A program made the position numbers and the translations under genes. Under the pieces are notes generated by a model. That model was not told the DNA's origin, did not search any database, and saw only the letters and a program-made list of their open reading frames with translations. Of a stretch of DNA of 64,000 nucleotides, positions 26,630 through 35,221 are shown in pieces (the stretch's first letter is position 1; each line of letters begins with the position of its first letter). This DNA comes from Haloglycomyces albus DSM 45210 (GTDB taxonomy: Bacteria > Actinomycetota > Actinomycetes > Mycobacteriales > Micromonosporaceae): positions 738,554-802,553 of the forward strand of contig NZ_AZUQ01000001.1 of assembly GCF_000527155.1 (NCBI RefSeq). Direction: 5' to 3'.

Positions 26630-28660
26630 ATGACATCGACCGTGGAGACCCAGCCGGTCACTCTATCCGCGCCATCGCACCAGCCACCGCAATACACGCG
26701 ATGGCTGGTGGTGATCTTGGCCGCATTGATCGGTGCGGTCGTGGCCGCCTGGACGGCCGACGCGACCGGCGCGACGACCGTCGTCGAGCTCGACGGCCTC
26801 ACTAATGCCGACCCCACGGTGCTGACGGCTTACAACTTCACCAAATACATCTACGACATCGTTTCCATAGCCGCGGTCGGACTGCTGTGCGCTGCAGCGC
26901 TTTTCCTCCCCGGCCATCGAGACGACCGGCGTAAGACGACGGCCCAGGCGTGGAAATGGTCCCGAATCGCGGCTCTCTTCGCCTTCTGCTGGGCGCTGGT
27001 CTCCGCTTTCCGGATCGTGGTCAACTACGCCTATACCTGGACGATCGGTTTTGACGACGTCAGCGTGAACGGCGTCATCTCCTTTTTGAGCGACTACAAC
27101 GTCGGTCAGTCGCTCGGCTTCACCACGATCCTGGCCGCCGCCTGCGCCATCGTCGCCGCACGCAGCCTCACGGTGAACGGACTGTTCTGGGCGGCCGGGA
27201 TCGGCACGATAGGCCTACTGCCGCCGATCTTCACCGGTCACTCGGCCACCAACGGCAATCACCAGATCGCCTTGGACGGTCTCATCATTCACATCGTCGC
27301 CGCCACGGTCTGGATCGGCGGTCTGCTGGCTCTGTTCATCGCCCGCGCCGACATTACCGCCACCGTGCGCCGTTACTCGCCGGTCGCCGGCGTGTGCCTC
27401 GGCTTGGTGACATTGTCCGGACTCATCACCTTTGTCGCCAACGCACCGGTCGAGAGTCTGTGGACGACCGAATACGGGTACATGGCCCTGGCGAAACTCT
27501 CGGCCGTGGTACTGATCGGCGTCCTGGGCTGGATGCACCGACGGATCACCATCCCCCGCCTTCCGGACCGTAACGCCTTCATTCGCCTCGCTGCCGTGGA
27601 ATTGGTGTTCTTCGCCGTCGTGGTCGGAATGGCCGCGACCTTGGCGACCACGGCTCCGCCGGAGAACACCGATTCCGATCCCACACTGGCGCTTCTGGGC
27701 TACCCCATGCCGGATCCCTACAGTCTTCAGCAGGTACTGACCGACTGGTATCCGTCCGTGATCTTCTGCGCTCTGGCCGTCAGCTTGACCGTCGGCTACC
27801 TCGCCGGGGTGCGCCGTCTGAAGCGACGTGGGATTCGTTGGCCGTGGCCGCGCACCGCCATGTGGATACTCGGCTGGACTGCCATCATCGTCGCCACATC
27901 CAGTGGCCTCGGTAAATACTCCCTGGTCATGTTCAGCGCCCATATGGTGCAGCACATGGTATTGAACATGCTGGCCCCCATCTTCCTCGTCCTGGCCGCG
28001 CCGATGACCTTGGCGCTGCGCGCGCTACCGACCAATAAGCGAGGCGGCCCCCGAGAATGGCTGCTGGGGCTGGTGCATTCGCGATTTTCCCGGTTCGTCT
28101 CGATACCGCTTGTCGCCCTGGGAATCTATCTTTCCGGCCTCTACATCATGTACTTCTCGGGCCTCTTGGAATGGGCGATGGGCTCACATCTGGGCCACTT
28201 GGCCATGATGTTTCACTTCCTCATGTCGGGTTGCCTGTTCTTCTGGGTGATCATCGGCCCCGACCCCAAGCCACGGCGTCTCTCCTATCCGGCCAAGACT
28301 CTCCTGTATTTCGTGTCGATGATTTTCCACGCCATCTTCGGAGTCACTTTGATGATGGGGACGGGAGTCATCGCCGAAACCTGGTTTGTCAGCCTCGAGG
28401 TTCCCTGGATCGACGGCGCCGAGGGGCTATTGGCCGACCAGCAGGTCGGCGGCGGCATCGCCTGGGGATTCGGTGAGATTCCGTCGATCATCGTGCTGTC
28501 GGCGTTGATTCGGCAGTGGGCGAGATCGGACGAACGGGAAGGCCGCCGCATCGACCGGGTGGCACAGCGGGCCGCCGACAACGGACGTCCGGAGGACGAT
28601 CCGCACGAGGCCTATAACGCCTACTTGCAGCGCCTGAACCAACGTGCGGGCGAGGACTGA
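26630..28660 (+). CDS. CopD-CtaG fusion: copper transport and cytochrome oxidase assembly membrane protein
   Basis: A 676-residue polytopic membrane protein made of two known modules. The first 330 residues have about eight helices of the CopD copper-resistance type (FTGHSATNGNHQIALDGLIIH with its conserved His residues). The second half is a CtaG/caa3 assembly module (YSLVMFSAHMVQHMVLNML, then HLAMMFHFLMSGCLFFWVI), whose His and Met residues should bind copper. The fusion is a known actinobacterial architecture. It should deliver copper for the CuB/CuA sites of cytochrome c oxidase; ctaD lies 19 kb downstream. The C-terminus is a short charged cytosolic tail. Confidence 0.92.
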   Translation: MTSTVETQPVTLSAPSHQPPQYTRWLVVILAALIGAVVAAWTADATGATTVVELDGLTNADPTVLTAYNFTKYIYDIVSIAAVGLLCAAALFLPGHRDDRRKTTAQAWKWSRIAALFAFCWALVSAFRIVVNYAYTWTIGFDDVSVNGVISFLSDYNVGQSLGFTTILAAACAIVAARSLTVNGLFWAAGIGTIGLLPPIFTGHSATNGNHQIALDGLIIHIVAATVWIGGLLALFIARADITATVRRYSPVAGVCLGLVTLSGLITFVANAPVESLWTTEYGYMALAKLSAVVLIGVLGWMHRRITIPRLPDRNAFIRLAAVELVFFAVVVGMAATLATTAPPENTDSDPTLALLGYPMPDPYSLQQVLTDWYPSVIFCALAVSLTVGYLAGVRRLKRRGIRWPWPRTAMWILGWTAIIVATSSGLGKYSLVMFSAHMVQHMVLNMLAPIFLVLAAPMTLALRALPTNKRGGPREWLLGLVHSRFSRFVSIPLVALGIYLSGLYIMYFSGLLEWAMGSHLGHLAMMFHFLMSGCLFFWVIIGPDPKPRRLSYPAKTLLYFVSMIFHAIFGVTLMMGTGVIAETWFVSLEVPWIDGAEGLLADQQVGGGIAWGFGEIPSIIVLSALIRQWARSDEREGRRIDRVAQRAADNGRPEDDPHEAYNAYLQRLNQRAGED

Positions 28661-28684
28661 CGTCGGTACCTCTGGTTAATGGGC

Positions 28685-29578
28685 CTATTCCACCCACAAC
28701 GGTGGGTCGATGACGGCGAAACGAACCCGAGTTCCCGGACGCGCCTGCGCCGCCGCCGCGATTCCGGACCGATCCACCACCCCGACCACGGGATATCCGC
28801 CGGTGGTGGGATGGTCCGGGCCGAACAGCACCGGTTTCCCATTGGGCGGCAACTGCAATGAACCGGTCACGATACCCTCGCTGGGCAATTCGTCCGAGCG
28901 GGAGTGCTCCAGAGCCGGGCCGTCCAACCGCAGGCCCACACGATTGGAATGTTCACTGACGCGCCATTCCCCGTGAGACAGAAGATCCTTCGCCTCGGCG
29001 GTCAACCAATCGTGGCGCGGACCCAGGTAGAGCTTCAACACCAGGTTCGATTCGATCCCCGGCCACGGCGCGGGCCACTGCGTCGGCAAGGGCAATTGGT
29101 AAGGACGTGGTCCCAAGGGAATCCGATCGCCCTTCCGCAGTACGTCGGGTCCGAGACCGGACAGAAGGCAGGTGGAATGCGAACCCAGACTGGCCTTGGG
29201 ATAGAGTCCACCGGAAAAGGCAACATAGCTGCGCACTCCCTGTTCGGCCACTCCTACGTCCAAGACGTCGCCGGGATGCACGGTGACGGGTTGTCCCCAC
29301 GGTTCCGGTTGGTCGTTGACCGTCACCGGGCACGGGGCACCACCCACCACCACCGCGACCGTACGACCGCTGGTCAGAGTAACGCCGTTCAGAGTCGTTT
29401 CCAACGCGCACGTGTGAGGCGTGTTTCCCGCCAACTGGTTGGCCAAACGCCACGACGGAACGTCGGCGGCCCCCGACGGAGGCACCGCCAAGTGCGCCCA
29501 ACCCGCACGTCCGACGTCTTGACACGTGGTCAACGCTCCCGCGCGGAGAATTTCAATGGCCGCGGCACCGGTCGTCAT
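28685..29578 (-). CDS. pxpC: 5-oxoprolinase subunit C (biotin-dependent carboxyltransferase-like)
   Basis: A 297-residue AHS2/KipA-type protein, subunit of the ATP-dependent PxpABC 5-oxoprolinase, which opens the toxic glutamate by-product 5-oxoproline to glutamate. Family signatures are CQDVGRAGWAHLAVPPSGAA near the N-terminus, GLRLDGPAL and PPNGKPVLFGPDHPTTGGYPV near the C-terminus. Its ATG overlaps the pxpB stop (TGATG). Length is typical. Confidence 0.94.
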   Translation of the reverse strand: MTTGAAAIEILRAGALTTCQDVGRAGWAHLAVPPSGAADVPSWRLANQLAGNTPHTCALETTLNGVTLTSGRTVAVVVGGAPCPVTVNDQPEPWGQPVTVHPGDVLDVGVAEQGVRSYVAFSGGLYPKASLGSHSTCLLSGLGPDVLRKGDRIPLGPRPYQLPLPTQWPAPWPGIESNLVLKLYLGPRHDWLTAEAKDLLSHGEWRVSEHSNRVGLRLDGPALEHSRSDELPSEGIVTGSLQLPPNGKPVLFGPDHPTTGGYPVVGVVDRSGIAAAAQARPGTRVRFAVIDPPLWVE

Positions 29579-30192
29579 CAGACCGCCTCCTCAAACTGAA
29601 CCGTCGTGCCCGGCGTGATCAGGGCCGTCGGTTCGCGATTTTCATTCCACAAAGTCTCCGGTCGCGTCATGGTGGCGATGAGTTTCCAACCACCGGGCGT
29701 CGCACGCGGGTAGACACCGCAGTATTGCGCAGCCAGTCCTACGGCCCCGGCAGGCACGTGGGTACGCGGTTCACCGTGACGGGCAACGGAATGGGGAAAA
29801 CCTTCAAGATAGGCGAATCCCGGCATGAAACCGGCGAAGGCGGCGGTGAAAACCGTATTCCTGTGCAGCTCGATCAACTTCGCGACCGACACGTTCAAAT
29901 CCTGGGCCACCAGTTCCAGATCCGGACCGTCGTACACCACCGGAATCGTGACGTGTCGTGGTTCGGGTTCGTCTTCGGGCACCGGTCGCCACGCTCGGGC
30001 GATCTGGGCCAATCCGTCGCGATCGTCGACCCCGTCCAGAAGAACCGAGCGGGCACCCGGAATCACGTCACGGGCGTCAAGGTTTCCTACGGCGCGCTCG
30101 CGTTGCAGGTGTTGGTACATGGCGGTGGCTTCGGAGGAGTCGGCGCATTCGACCAACAACCCTTCGGCCCCGGCGGGTAGGACGGTTACCAT
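29578..30192 (-). CDS. pxpB: 5-oxoprolinase subunit B
   Basis: A 204-residue AHS1/KipI-type subunit. The segments AGFMPGFAYLEGFP and GLAAQYCGVYPRATPGGW are diagnostic. It overlaps pxpA by 7 bases upstream and pxpC by one base downstream, so the three genes form one coupled operon. Confidence 0.94.
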   Translation of the reverse strand: MVTVLPAGAEGLLVECADSSEATAMYQHLQRERAVGNLDARDVIPGARSVLLDGVDDRDGLAQIARAWRPVPEDEPEPRHVTIPVVYDGPDLELVAQDLNVSVAKLIELHRNTVFTAAFAGFMPGFAYLEGFPHSVARHGEPRTHVPAGAVGLAAQYCGVYPRATPGGWKLIATMTRPETLWNENREPTALITPGTTVQFEEAV

Positions 30193-30923
30193 AAAAACGG
30201 CTCCACGGTGAGATTGTGTCTGTCCAGTTCATCGCGAATCAGTCGCGCCGTATCGGCGCCCCCCGGCGTATCACCGTGTAGGCAGAGGGTTTCGCCGGTC
30301 AGTGTGAGTCTCTCTCCGGTCACCGTGGTGACCTTTCCGTCCTTCGCCAACCCTACGGCCTGCCGCACCGCGTCGGCGGACGACAACACCGCTCCGGACG
30401 TTCCACGCGGCACGAGGGATCCCGTCGCATCGTAAGCACGATCGGCGAACACCTCACTCACCGTTCGGAAGTCCGCGAGCTCACGAAGCGGCGAGTGCGG
30501 GGCGCATACGAGAGTGTCGACACCGGTCTCATGACAGGCGTCGACGATGGCACGGGCCTGCGATTGGTCTCGGTTCGCGCGATGATACAGCGCCCCATGC
30601 GGTTTGACATAGGCGACCCGGTCTCCGGCTGCTCTGGCGAAGGCCTGCAGGGCTCCGATTTGATATATGATCTCAGCCGTCAGCTCCCGACGCGGAACGT
30701 CCATTTCGCGACGTCCGAAACCGGCGAGATCGCGGTACGACACCTGCGCACCCAGATTGACGCCCCGTCGTTGGGCGACAAAGCAGACCGATCGCATGGT
30801 CCAAGGGTCGCCCGCGTGGAAGCCACAGGCGATGTTCGCACTGGTAACGATGTCCAAAAGCGCTTCGTCATCGGTGAGCTGCCACCGCCCGAACCCTTCG
30901 GCGAGATCGGCATTGAGATCCAT
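30186..30923 (-). CDS. pxpA: 5-oxoprolinase subunit A (LamB/YcsF family)
   Basis: A 245-residue LamB/YcsF protein starting MDLNADLAEGFGRW. The family motifs are SANIACGFHAGDP, LGAQVSYRDLAGFGRR and VKPHGALYHRAN, whose Asp/His residues line the presumed active site. First gene of pxpABC. The ribosome site GAGGT is unusually close to the ATG. Confidence 0.94.
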   Translation of the reverse strand: MDLNADLAEGFGRWQLTDDEALLDIVTSANIACGFHAGDPWTMRSVCFVAQRRGVNLGAQVSYRDLAGFGRREMDVPRRELTAEIIYQIGALQAFARAAGDRVAYVKPHGALYHRANRDQSQARAIVDACHETGVDTLVCAPHSPLRELADFRTVSEVFADRAYDATGSLVPRGTSGAVLSSADAVRQAVGLAKDGKVTTVTGERLTLTGETLCLHGDTPGGADTARLIRDELDRHNLTVEPFLW

Positions 30924-31008
30924 ACCTCAACCATAAACGATGACGTGTCCGCGTCGTGCCCGCCACACGACAACGTGGCGGTACGATACGCGACTCCCTT
31001 GACGGCAC

Positions 31009-31428
31009 CTAGAAGAGACCCAACACGGCGGCCACGATGAACAGAACCAACACCACCAGAACCCCGACCACGATGTAGACCAAGACTTCGGGCCAAATGA
31101 ATATCAATCCGGCGGAAATACCCACCGCGGCGAGCGCACCCGTTCCGATCAGGCGCAGACGCTTGCCGCGTTCCTGCGAGCCGTCTGAGTCGCGTTGGTG
31201 GGAAAACGGGTCTCTCATGCGCGTCACCTGTGGTTGTCCGGGCGGGGTCAAACGTCGTAGATCGGCGACCAGAACGTCGAGCTCGGAGAATACCCGTGCT
31301 TGCAGGGCCGCTTCCATTCGCTCCTGATACTCCACCATGTCGAGGCGTCCGTCCTGGGCGGCCTCTCGCAGTTGATCCAGCACCACTTGGCGGTCGCCGT
31401 CCGATGCCCGAATGTGATCGCGATCCAT
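31009..31428 (-). CDS. DUF1707-type small membrane protein
   Basis: A 139-residue protein. The ATG at 31428 is preceded by AAGGAGG at ideal spacing, better than upstream starts. The N-terminal 55 residues match the DUF1707 (SHOCT-like) pattern: IRASDGDRQVVLDQLREA, then GRLDMVEYQERMEAALQAR and LDVLVADL. Two hydrophobic helices at the C-terminus (LIGTGALAAVGISAGLIFIW; LVYIVVGVLVVLVLFIVAAV) place it in the membrane. Function unknown; these proteins are widespread in actinobacteria. Confidence 0.86.
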   Translation of the reverse strand: MDRDHIRASDGDRQVVLDQLREAAQDGRLDMVEYQERMEAALQARVFSELDVLVADLRRLTPPGQPQVTRMRDPFSHQRDSDGSQERGKRLRLIGTGALAAVGISAGLIFIWPEVLVYIVVGVLVVLVLFIVAAVLGLF

Positions 31429-31604
31429 TGAACCCTCCTTGACGTCCCCACGGTCGAGGCTGGGGCGAATCTGCTCCATAGGCCCGATCTCGCCCCGGTA
31501 CCGAAGTTTATCGCCGCAGGGAAGCGCCTCCCTCCGGATGGAACACATTGTATAAAAGGCGTGCCAATTCGCCTAGGGCGGAAGAAGACGGGCTGACATG
31601 ACAG

Positions 31605-31638
31605 ATCGGTCCGGGAGAGGCGTCTCTCCCGGACCGAT
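31605..31638 (-). terminator. Terminator-like hairpin after the gene at 31646
   Basis: A perfect 15-base stem (31605-31619 with 31624-31638) with a 4-base loop, just downstream of the gene at 31646 on the minus strand. There is no U-run. Confidence 0.7.
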
Positions 31639-31645
31639 GATGAGT

Positions 31646-32965
31646 TTATTCGTCGCTGTTTCCGTCTTCTGAGTCCGAACCGTCTCCGGAGTCGGTTTCG
31701 TCGCCACCCTCGTCGCTGTCGGGAGTGGATTCGTTCAGCGTCGAGATGCAGTAGAACTTCTCGTCGTCGGTGCTCAACGTGGCGCTGTTCTCGTCGCACT
31801 CACCGGGCTCGTCGACTTCCTTGTCGATTTTGAAGTCGTCGTCGGAGGCCTCTTCGCAGGAAATCGGAGTGGCTTCCGCCCCGTTGGACTGCGTGGCGCA
31901 ACCGCCCACTTCGAACGGCGCGGGTTTCAGGAGGAGGAAGAGTCCACCCGACACTCCGAGGAGCACCACGATTCCGGCCACGATCGCCACCGGAAGGACC
32001 CAGCCCTTCTTTTTCTTCTGTGGCGGAGGGCCGTATTGATAGGGCTGCTGTCCTCCCATTCCCGGCTGCGCGGCGGCTCCGGGAGGAACGGCACCGGCGT
32101 TGGGATCGAACTGACCTTGCTGGCCCGGTTGCCCGGGCTGACTCGGTTGGCCGGGCGGCCCAGGCTGGGCGGGCTGTCCCGGCGGCATCGCTCCGGGTGG
32201 GGGCGGCGGGCTTTGCGCGCCCTGCATCCCCGGGGCCGGCGGTACGGAGCCGTCGTTCGGTGGCTGGAATCCTCCTGCCGACGAGGCGGCGGAGGGAAGT
32301 CGATGGGTGTCGTCCGCGCCGGGCGCGGGCTGCTGCGCCGCCGGTGCGCCGTTGGGTGCCGACGGTGCGGCGGGCGGAGTCACCGGCGCGGGTTGTCCCG
32401 ATTCGGATTCGGCGTTCATCCCGGGAGCTTGGGGAGCCGAGGGCCAACCGCCGTTCTGCGGTGACGATTCCGACGGCTGTGATCCACCCGCCGGAGCCGG
32501 AGGAGGGTTGAACCCGACGCCCGCTTGGGGGAGGACTTCGGTCGACTCTTCCCCGGGACGTGGTGCCGAGGCATCGGCATTGGAGATGTTCAGTTTCGTG
32601 GTGCCGTCGTCCGATTCATCGGTCTGAGCGGCGGCGTCCCCGGTACCCGTTTCCGGTTGTTCCTGGGGAGTGTTGTCAGAGGTCGTCGCTTCGGACGCCG
32701 GCGCCGATTCACTCTGCGCGTTCGCGCCGGGGGTCAGCTTGACCGTTCCCACTTCAGCGGTATCACTGCTGGTGGTAGAGCTCTCGGGGGCGTCGGTCGC
32801 CTCATCGGCACTGTCGGCCTCTGCGTCGGCCCGGGGTTCCGGCTGCGGCTCGGAGTCCTGCCCAGGCGTCGTCGAAGCCGCCTCATTGTCAGGCTTTTCA
32901 GCAGGTACGTCTTCCGGCTCTTGGCCTGGCTCTTTCCCAGGCGTTGCTTGAGAATCGGAGGTCAC
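31646..32965 (-). CDS. Proline-rich membrane protein with LppU-like exported domain and acidic tail
   Basis: A 439-residue protein. The GTG at 32965 follows GAGGAG by 6 bases; an ATG 30 bases upstream is less well placed. Residues 1-310 are disordered: acidic and Glu/Thr-rich first, then Pro/Gly/Gln-rich. KKKKGW precedes a single membrane helix (VLPVAIVAGIVVLLGVSGGLFLLL). The exported part of about 110 residues has four cysteines in the spacing seen in LppU-like proteins (GGCATQ, ISCEEA, GECDEN, FYCIST) and ends in a highly acidic tail (DSGDGSDSEDGNSDE). The function is unknown. The LppU assignment rests on the cysteine pattern only. Confidence 0.8.
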   Translation of the reverse strand: MTSDSQATPGKEPGQEPEDVPAEKPDNEAASTTPGQDSEPQPEPRADAEADSADEATDAPESSTTSSDTAEVGTVKLTPGANAQSESAPASEATTSDNTPQEQPETGTGDAAAQTDESDDGTTKLNISNADASAPRPGEESTEVLPQAGVGFNPPPAPAGGSQPSESSPQNGGWPSAPQAPGMNAESESGQPAPVTPPAAPSAPNGAPAAQQPAPGADDTHRLPSAASSAGGFQPPNDGSVPPAPGMQGAQSPPPPPGAMPPGQPAQPGPPGQPSQPGQPGQQGQFDPNAGAVPPGAAAQPGMGGQQPYQYGPPPQKKKKGWVLPVAIVAGIVVLLGVSGGLFLLLKPAPFEVGGCATQSNGAEATPISCEEASDDDFKIDKEVDEPGECDENSATLSTDDEKFYCISTLNESTPDSDEGGDETDSGDGSDSEDGNSDE

Positions 32966-33057
32966 AATAAGCTCCTCTGTGTTCTTACGCGACAATTCCC
33001 CATCGCGACGTCGACTCTTACCGTACTAGAGACCTGGATATGGAATCCCTTCAGGTC

Positions 33058-34971
33058 TCATGAGTATGCTGCCCAACTACTGTTCGTCGCCACTGAGGCG
33101 GGCAGAACCGGCATCTGGAGCAGCATACGATAAACCGCCTCCAGACGTCGACGGCACGAAACCATGCCGCCGCCCGGTGCCGACGCCGTTAACGATTCCG
33201 CGCTCGGGTTGTCGATGACGATGGGAGCGTCGATCAAGCGCGGCTTCAGAGGCTTCTCTGGAACGACGCGCGACGGGGATTCCACGTCGGGCTCATTGAA
33301 ACGCCAGCTCCGCGCCACCTTGTCGACGCCGACAGGATAAACGGTCAATCCGCGCGAATCCAATCGCATCCGCAGGAAACATTTCGAATCGATGATCGAC
33401 AGTCCCGCGAACAGTTCATTGGCGTTCACACCGAAACGGTTCGCAACCAACAGATACAGTCCCACCAACCACGTGGCCGCCAATCCGGCCACCGGGATAT
33501 AGGCGATATAGGGCCAGATTCCATAACCCGCGTATTCGGACAGGACTTGCGTGCCCCACCATGCCAGAAGCGTGTGCGTCCCTCCATGTGCGACGCCCAG
33601 GACATAGTGCTTCGTCGACCGCCGCCCGGTGGAGTGCGCGAAGGCGCTCGCCGCCGTGATCAACAGGGCCGCACTGGTCACGGTCGTCCCCGCTCCCTGC
33701 ATGATGGCCACGGCCGCCAACAGCTGCGCCACTCCAAGGAGGATCACAAATCCCTTGTTTCGCCAGGGAAGACGCCCGAAGATGCCGAAACCGTAGCGCC
33801 AGGAGCGGCGCGCCGACGGGTAGCACGTGCGCAGGGTGTAGTCGCGGGAACGTGCCTCGGGATCGTCGAAGGAACCGGTGAGGGGCGCGGTGATGTGAGT
33901 GGGCAGGTTATGGGTCGGGGACAGATAGCCGCCTCCGCCACCCGCCGTTACCAGGTGTCGAATCTCGCCGGAGGACTCGGATGGTGGTGCGCTGGTGGCG
34001 TTGCCATCACTCTGCGAGTGCCGTGTGCTGGGGTGGAATCGGCTGCCGGGGCGGCGTTTTTGGCGTGGCAGGGTGGCGCCGTCGGGCGAGTCTTCGCGAA
34101 AATGGGCGTAGTGGTGGCGGTCGCCGGTGAGGATGAGCGGGACCTTGGCCCCGCGTGGGCGAATGATGTGGTCGATGAAGAAGTTGATGCGGTCGAACTC
34201 CTGGCGGTCGTGTTCGGTCCACACCCAGGCCGGTTGTGGGACGCAGAGGATGACGTGGTCACCGGGTTGAATCTCGCGCGCGGTGTCGTGGAAGTAGGCC
34301 AGTTGCGGTGGGTCGATATGGGAGTCGAAACCGCCGTCTATGGCCATCAGCCACCAGCGATGTGGGAGTTTGAGGGTACAGTAGGAGCGGGACTGCGGGG
34401 TGGTCCATCCGCCGAAGCCATCGCCACGGAGGAAGAGGCGGCTGAAGGCGGTAAGGCCGTCGAACCAGTCGTGGTTGCCGGGAACGGCGTAGAGGTCGCG
34501 CGCGTCGTCGGGGTTGGCGGTGGAGTAGGGGCCTCGGGTGCGGTTGTCGTACTCGCGCCAGTTGGCGGCAGGGTACACTTCATCGCCGCCCATGACAAGG
34601 ATGTCGCCGCCGGGAACGGTATCGGTACCGGCGACGGCCAGTCGGGGCTGGGAGATGAGATGGGCGATGGAGTAGGTGGCGTTGAACCCGTCGCCGACGT
34701 CGGCAACGTAGTCGAGTCCGAGGGTGTCTCGGTCGCTGTAGTCGAAGGCGTCTTGGGGGTAGAAGGCCGCCAGTTCCCGCTTGTCCAGGTAGGCCCCGAA
34801 GGCGCGGGCGGCACCGAGGCGGATCGCGGTGTCGACCAAGGTGGTGGGCGACAGCCATTTGACCGAACGTTGCGGTGGATACCCGAGACGGGTGGCGTCG
34901 AGGCGGTGGGCCGGTCGCGCTGGGTCGGTGGCGTCCGGAGTTCGTTGTGTCGCAATATCTTCGGTGCTCAT
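33058..34971 (-). CDS. Metallophosphoesterase with C-terminal membrane segments
   Basis: A 637-residue protein. The calcineurin-like metal-binding motifs are in order: DVGDGFNA near 90, GGDEVYP near 127, AVPGNHDWFDG near 163 and TGDRHHYAHF near 287. A Pro/Ser/Arg-rich insertion follows, then about four to five hydrophobic segments between 395 and 510 (for example VILLGVAQLLAAVAIMQG), and a C-terminal soluble part ending near the membrane. The substrate is unknown; the fold acts on phosphodiesters or nucleotides. It is a stand-alone gene between the LppU-like gene and pknB. The membrane half is not part of the usual enzyme core. Confidence 0.88.
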   Translation of the reverse strand: MSTEDIATQRTPDATDPARPAHRLDATRLGYPPQRSVKWLSPTTLVDTAIRLGAARAFGAYLDKRELAAFYPQDAFDYSDRDTLGLDYVADVGDGFNATYSIAHLISQPRLAVAGTDTVPGGDILVMGGDEVYPAANWREYDNRTRGPYSTANPDDARDLYAVPGNHDWFDGLTAFSRLFLRGDGFGGWTTPQSRSYCTLKLPHRWWLMAIDGGFDSHIDPPQLAYFHDTAREIQPGDHVILCVPQPAWVWTEHDRQEFDRINFFIDHIIRPRGAKVPLILTGDRHHYAHFREDSPDGATLPRQKRRPGSRFHPSTRHSQSDGNATSAPPSESSGEIRHLVTAGGGGGYLSPTHNLPTHITAPLTGSFDDPEARSRDYTLRTCYPSARRSWRYGFGIFGRLPWRNKGFVILLGVAQLLAAVAIMQGAGTTVTSAALLITAASAFAHSTGRRSTKHYVLGVAHGGTHTLLAWWGTQVLSEYAGYGIWPYIAYIPVAGLAATWLVGLYLLVANRFGVNANELFAGLSIIDSKCFLRMRLDSRGLTVYPVGVDKVARSWRFNEPDVESPSRVVPEKPLKPRLIDAPIVIDNPSAESLTASAPGGGMVSCRRRLEAVYRMLLQMPVLPASVATNSSWAAYS

Positions 34972-35148
34972 GGCGGGACCGTCCTTGTGGTTGGGGTGGC
35001 GACGAAGTCGGTCGTTACGGCTCTGACCGTCACGTGACGGAGTGTCCGTTAAGCGTCATGCTGACACAGTTTGTCGCCCTTGGGAACCCCCAGAACTCCC
35101 TTAGGTTATGTTTCCAGTCCGTTCGGTAATCAAGTCGGACCCATAAGA

Positions 35149-35200
35149 CCGAAACAGCCGCTGAGCCCGGAGCGCTCCCGGTCCCAGCGGCTGTTCGTTG
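35149..35200 (-). terminator. Terminator of the rodA-pbpA-pknA-pknB operon
   Basis: A long stem with outer arms aacagccgctg (35153-35163) and cagcggctgtt (35185-35195), containing an inner GC-rich stem. The minus-strand continuation is T-rich (TTTCGGTCTTAT). Confidence 0.72.
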
Positions 35201-35221
35201 TTTTGGTTCGGTGGTTGAGTT

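Noticed and set aside
33547-35037. 496-codon plus-strand frame
   Set aside because: It is antisense to the metallophosphoesterase, whose metal-binding motifs are intact.
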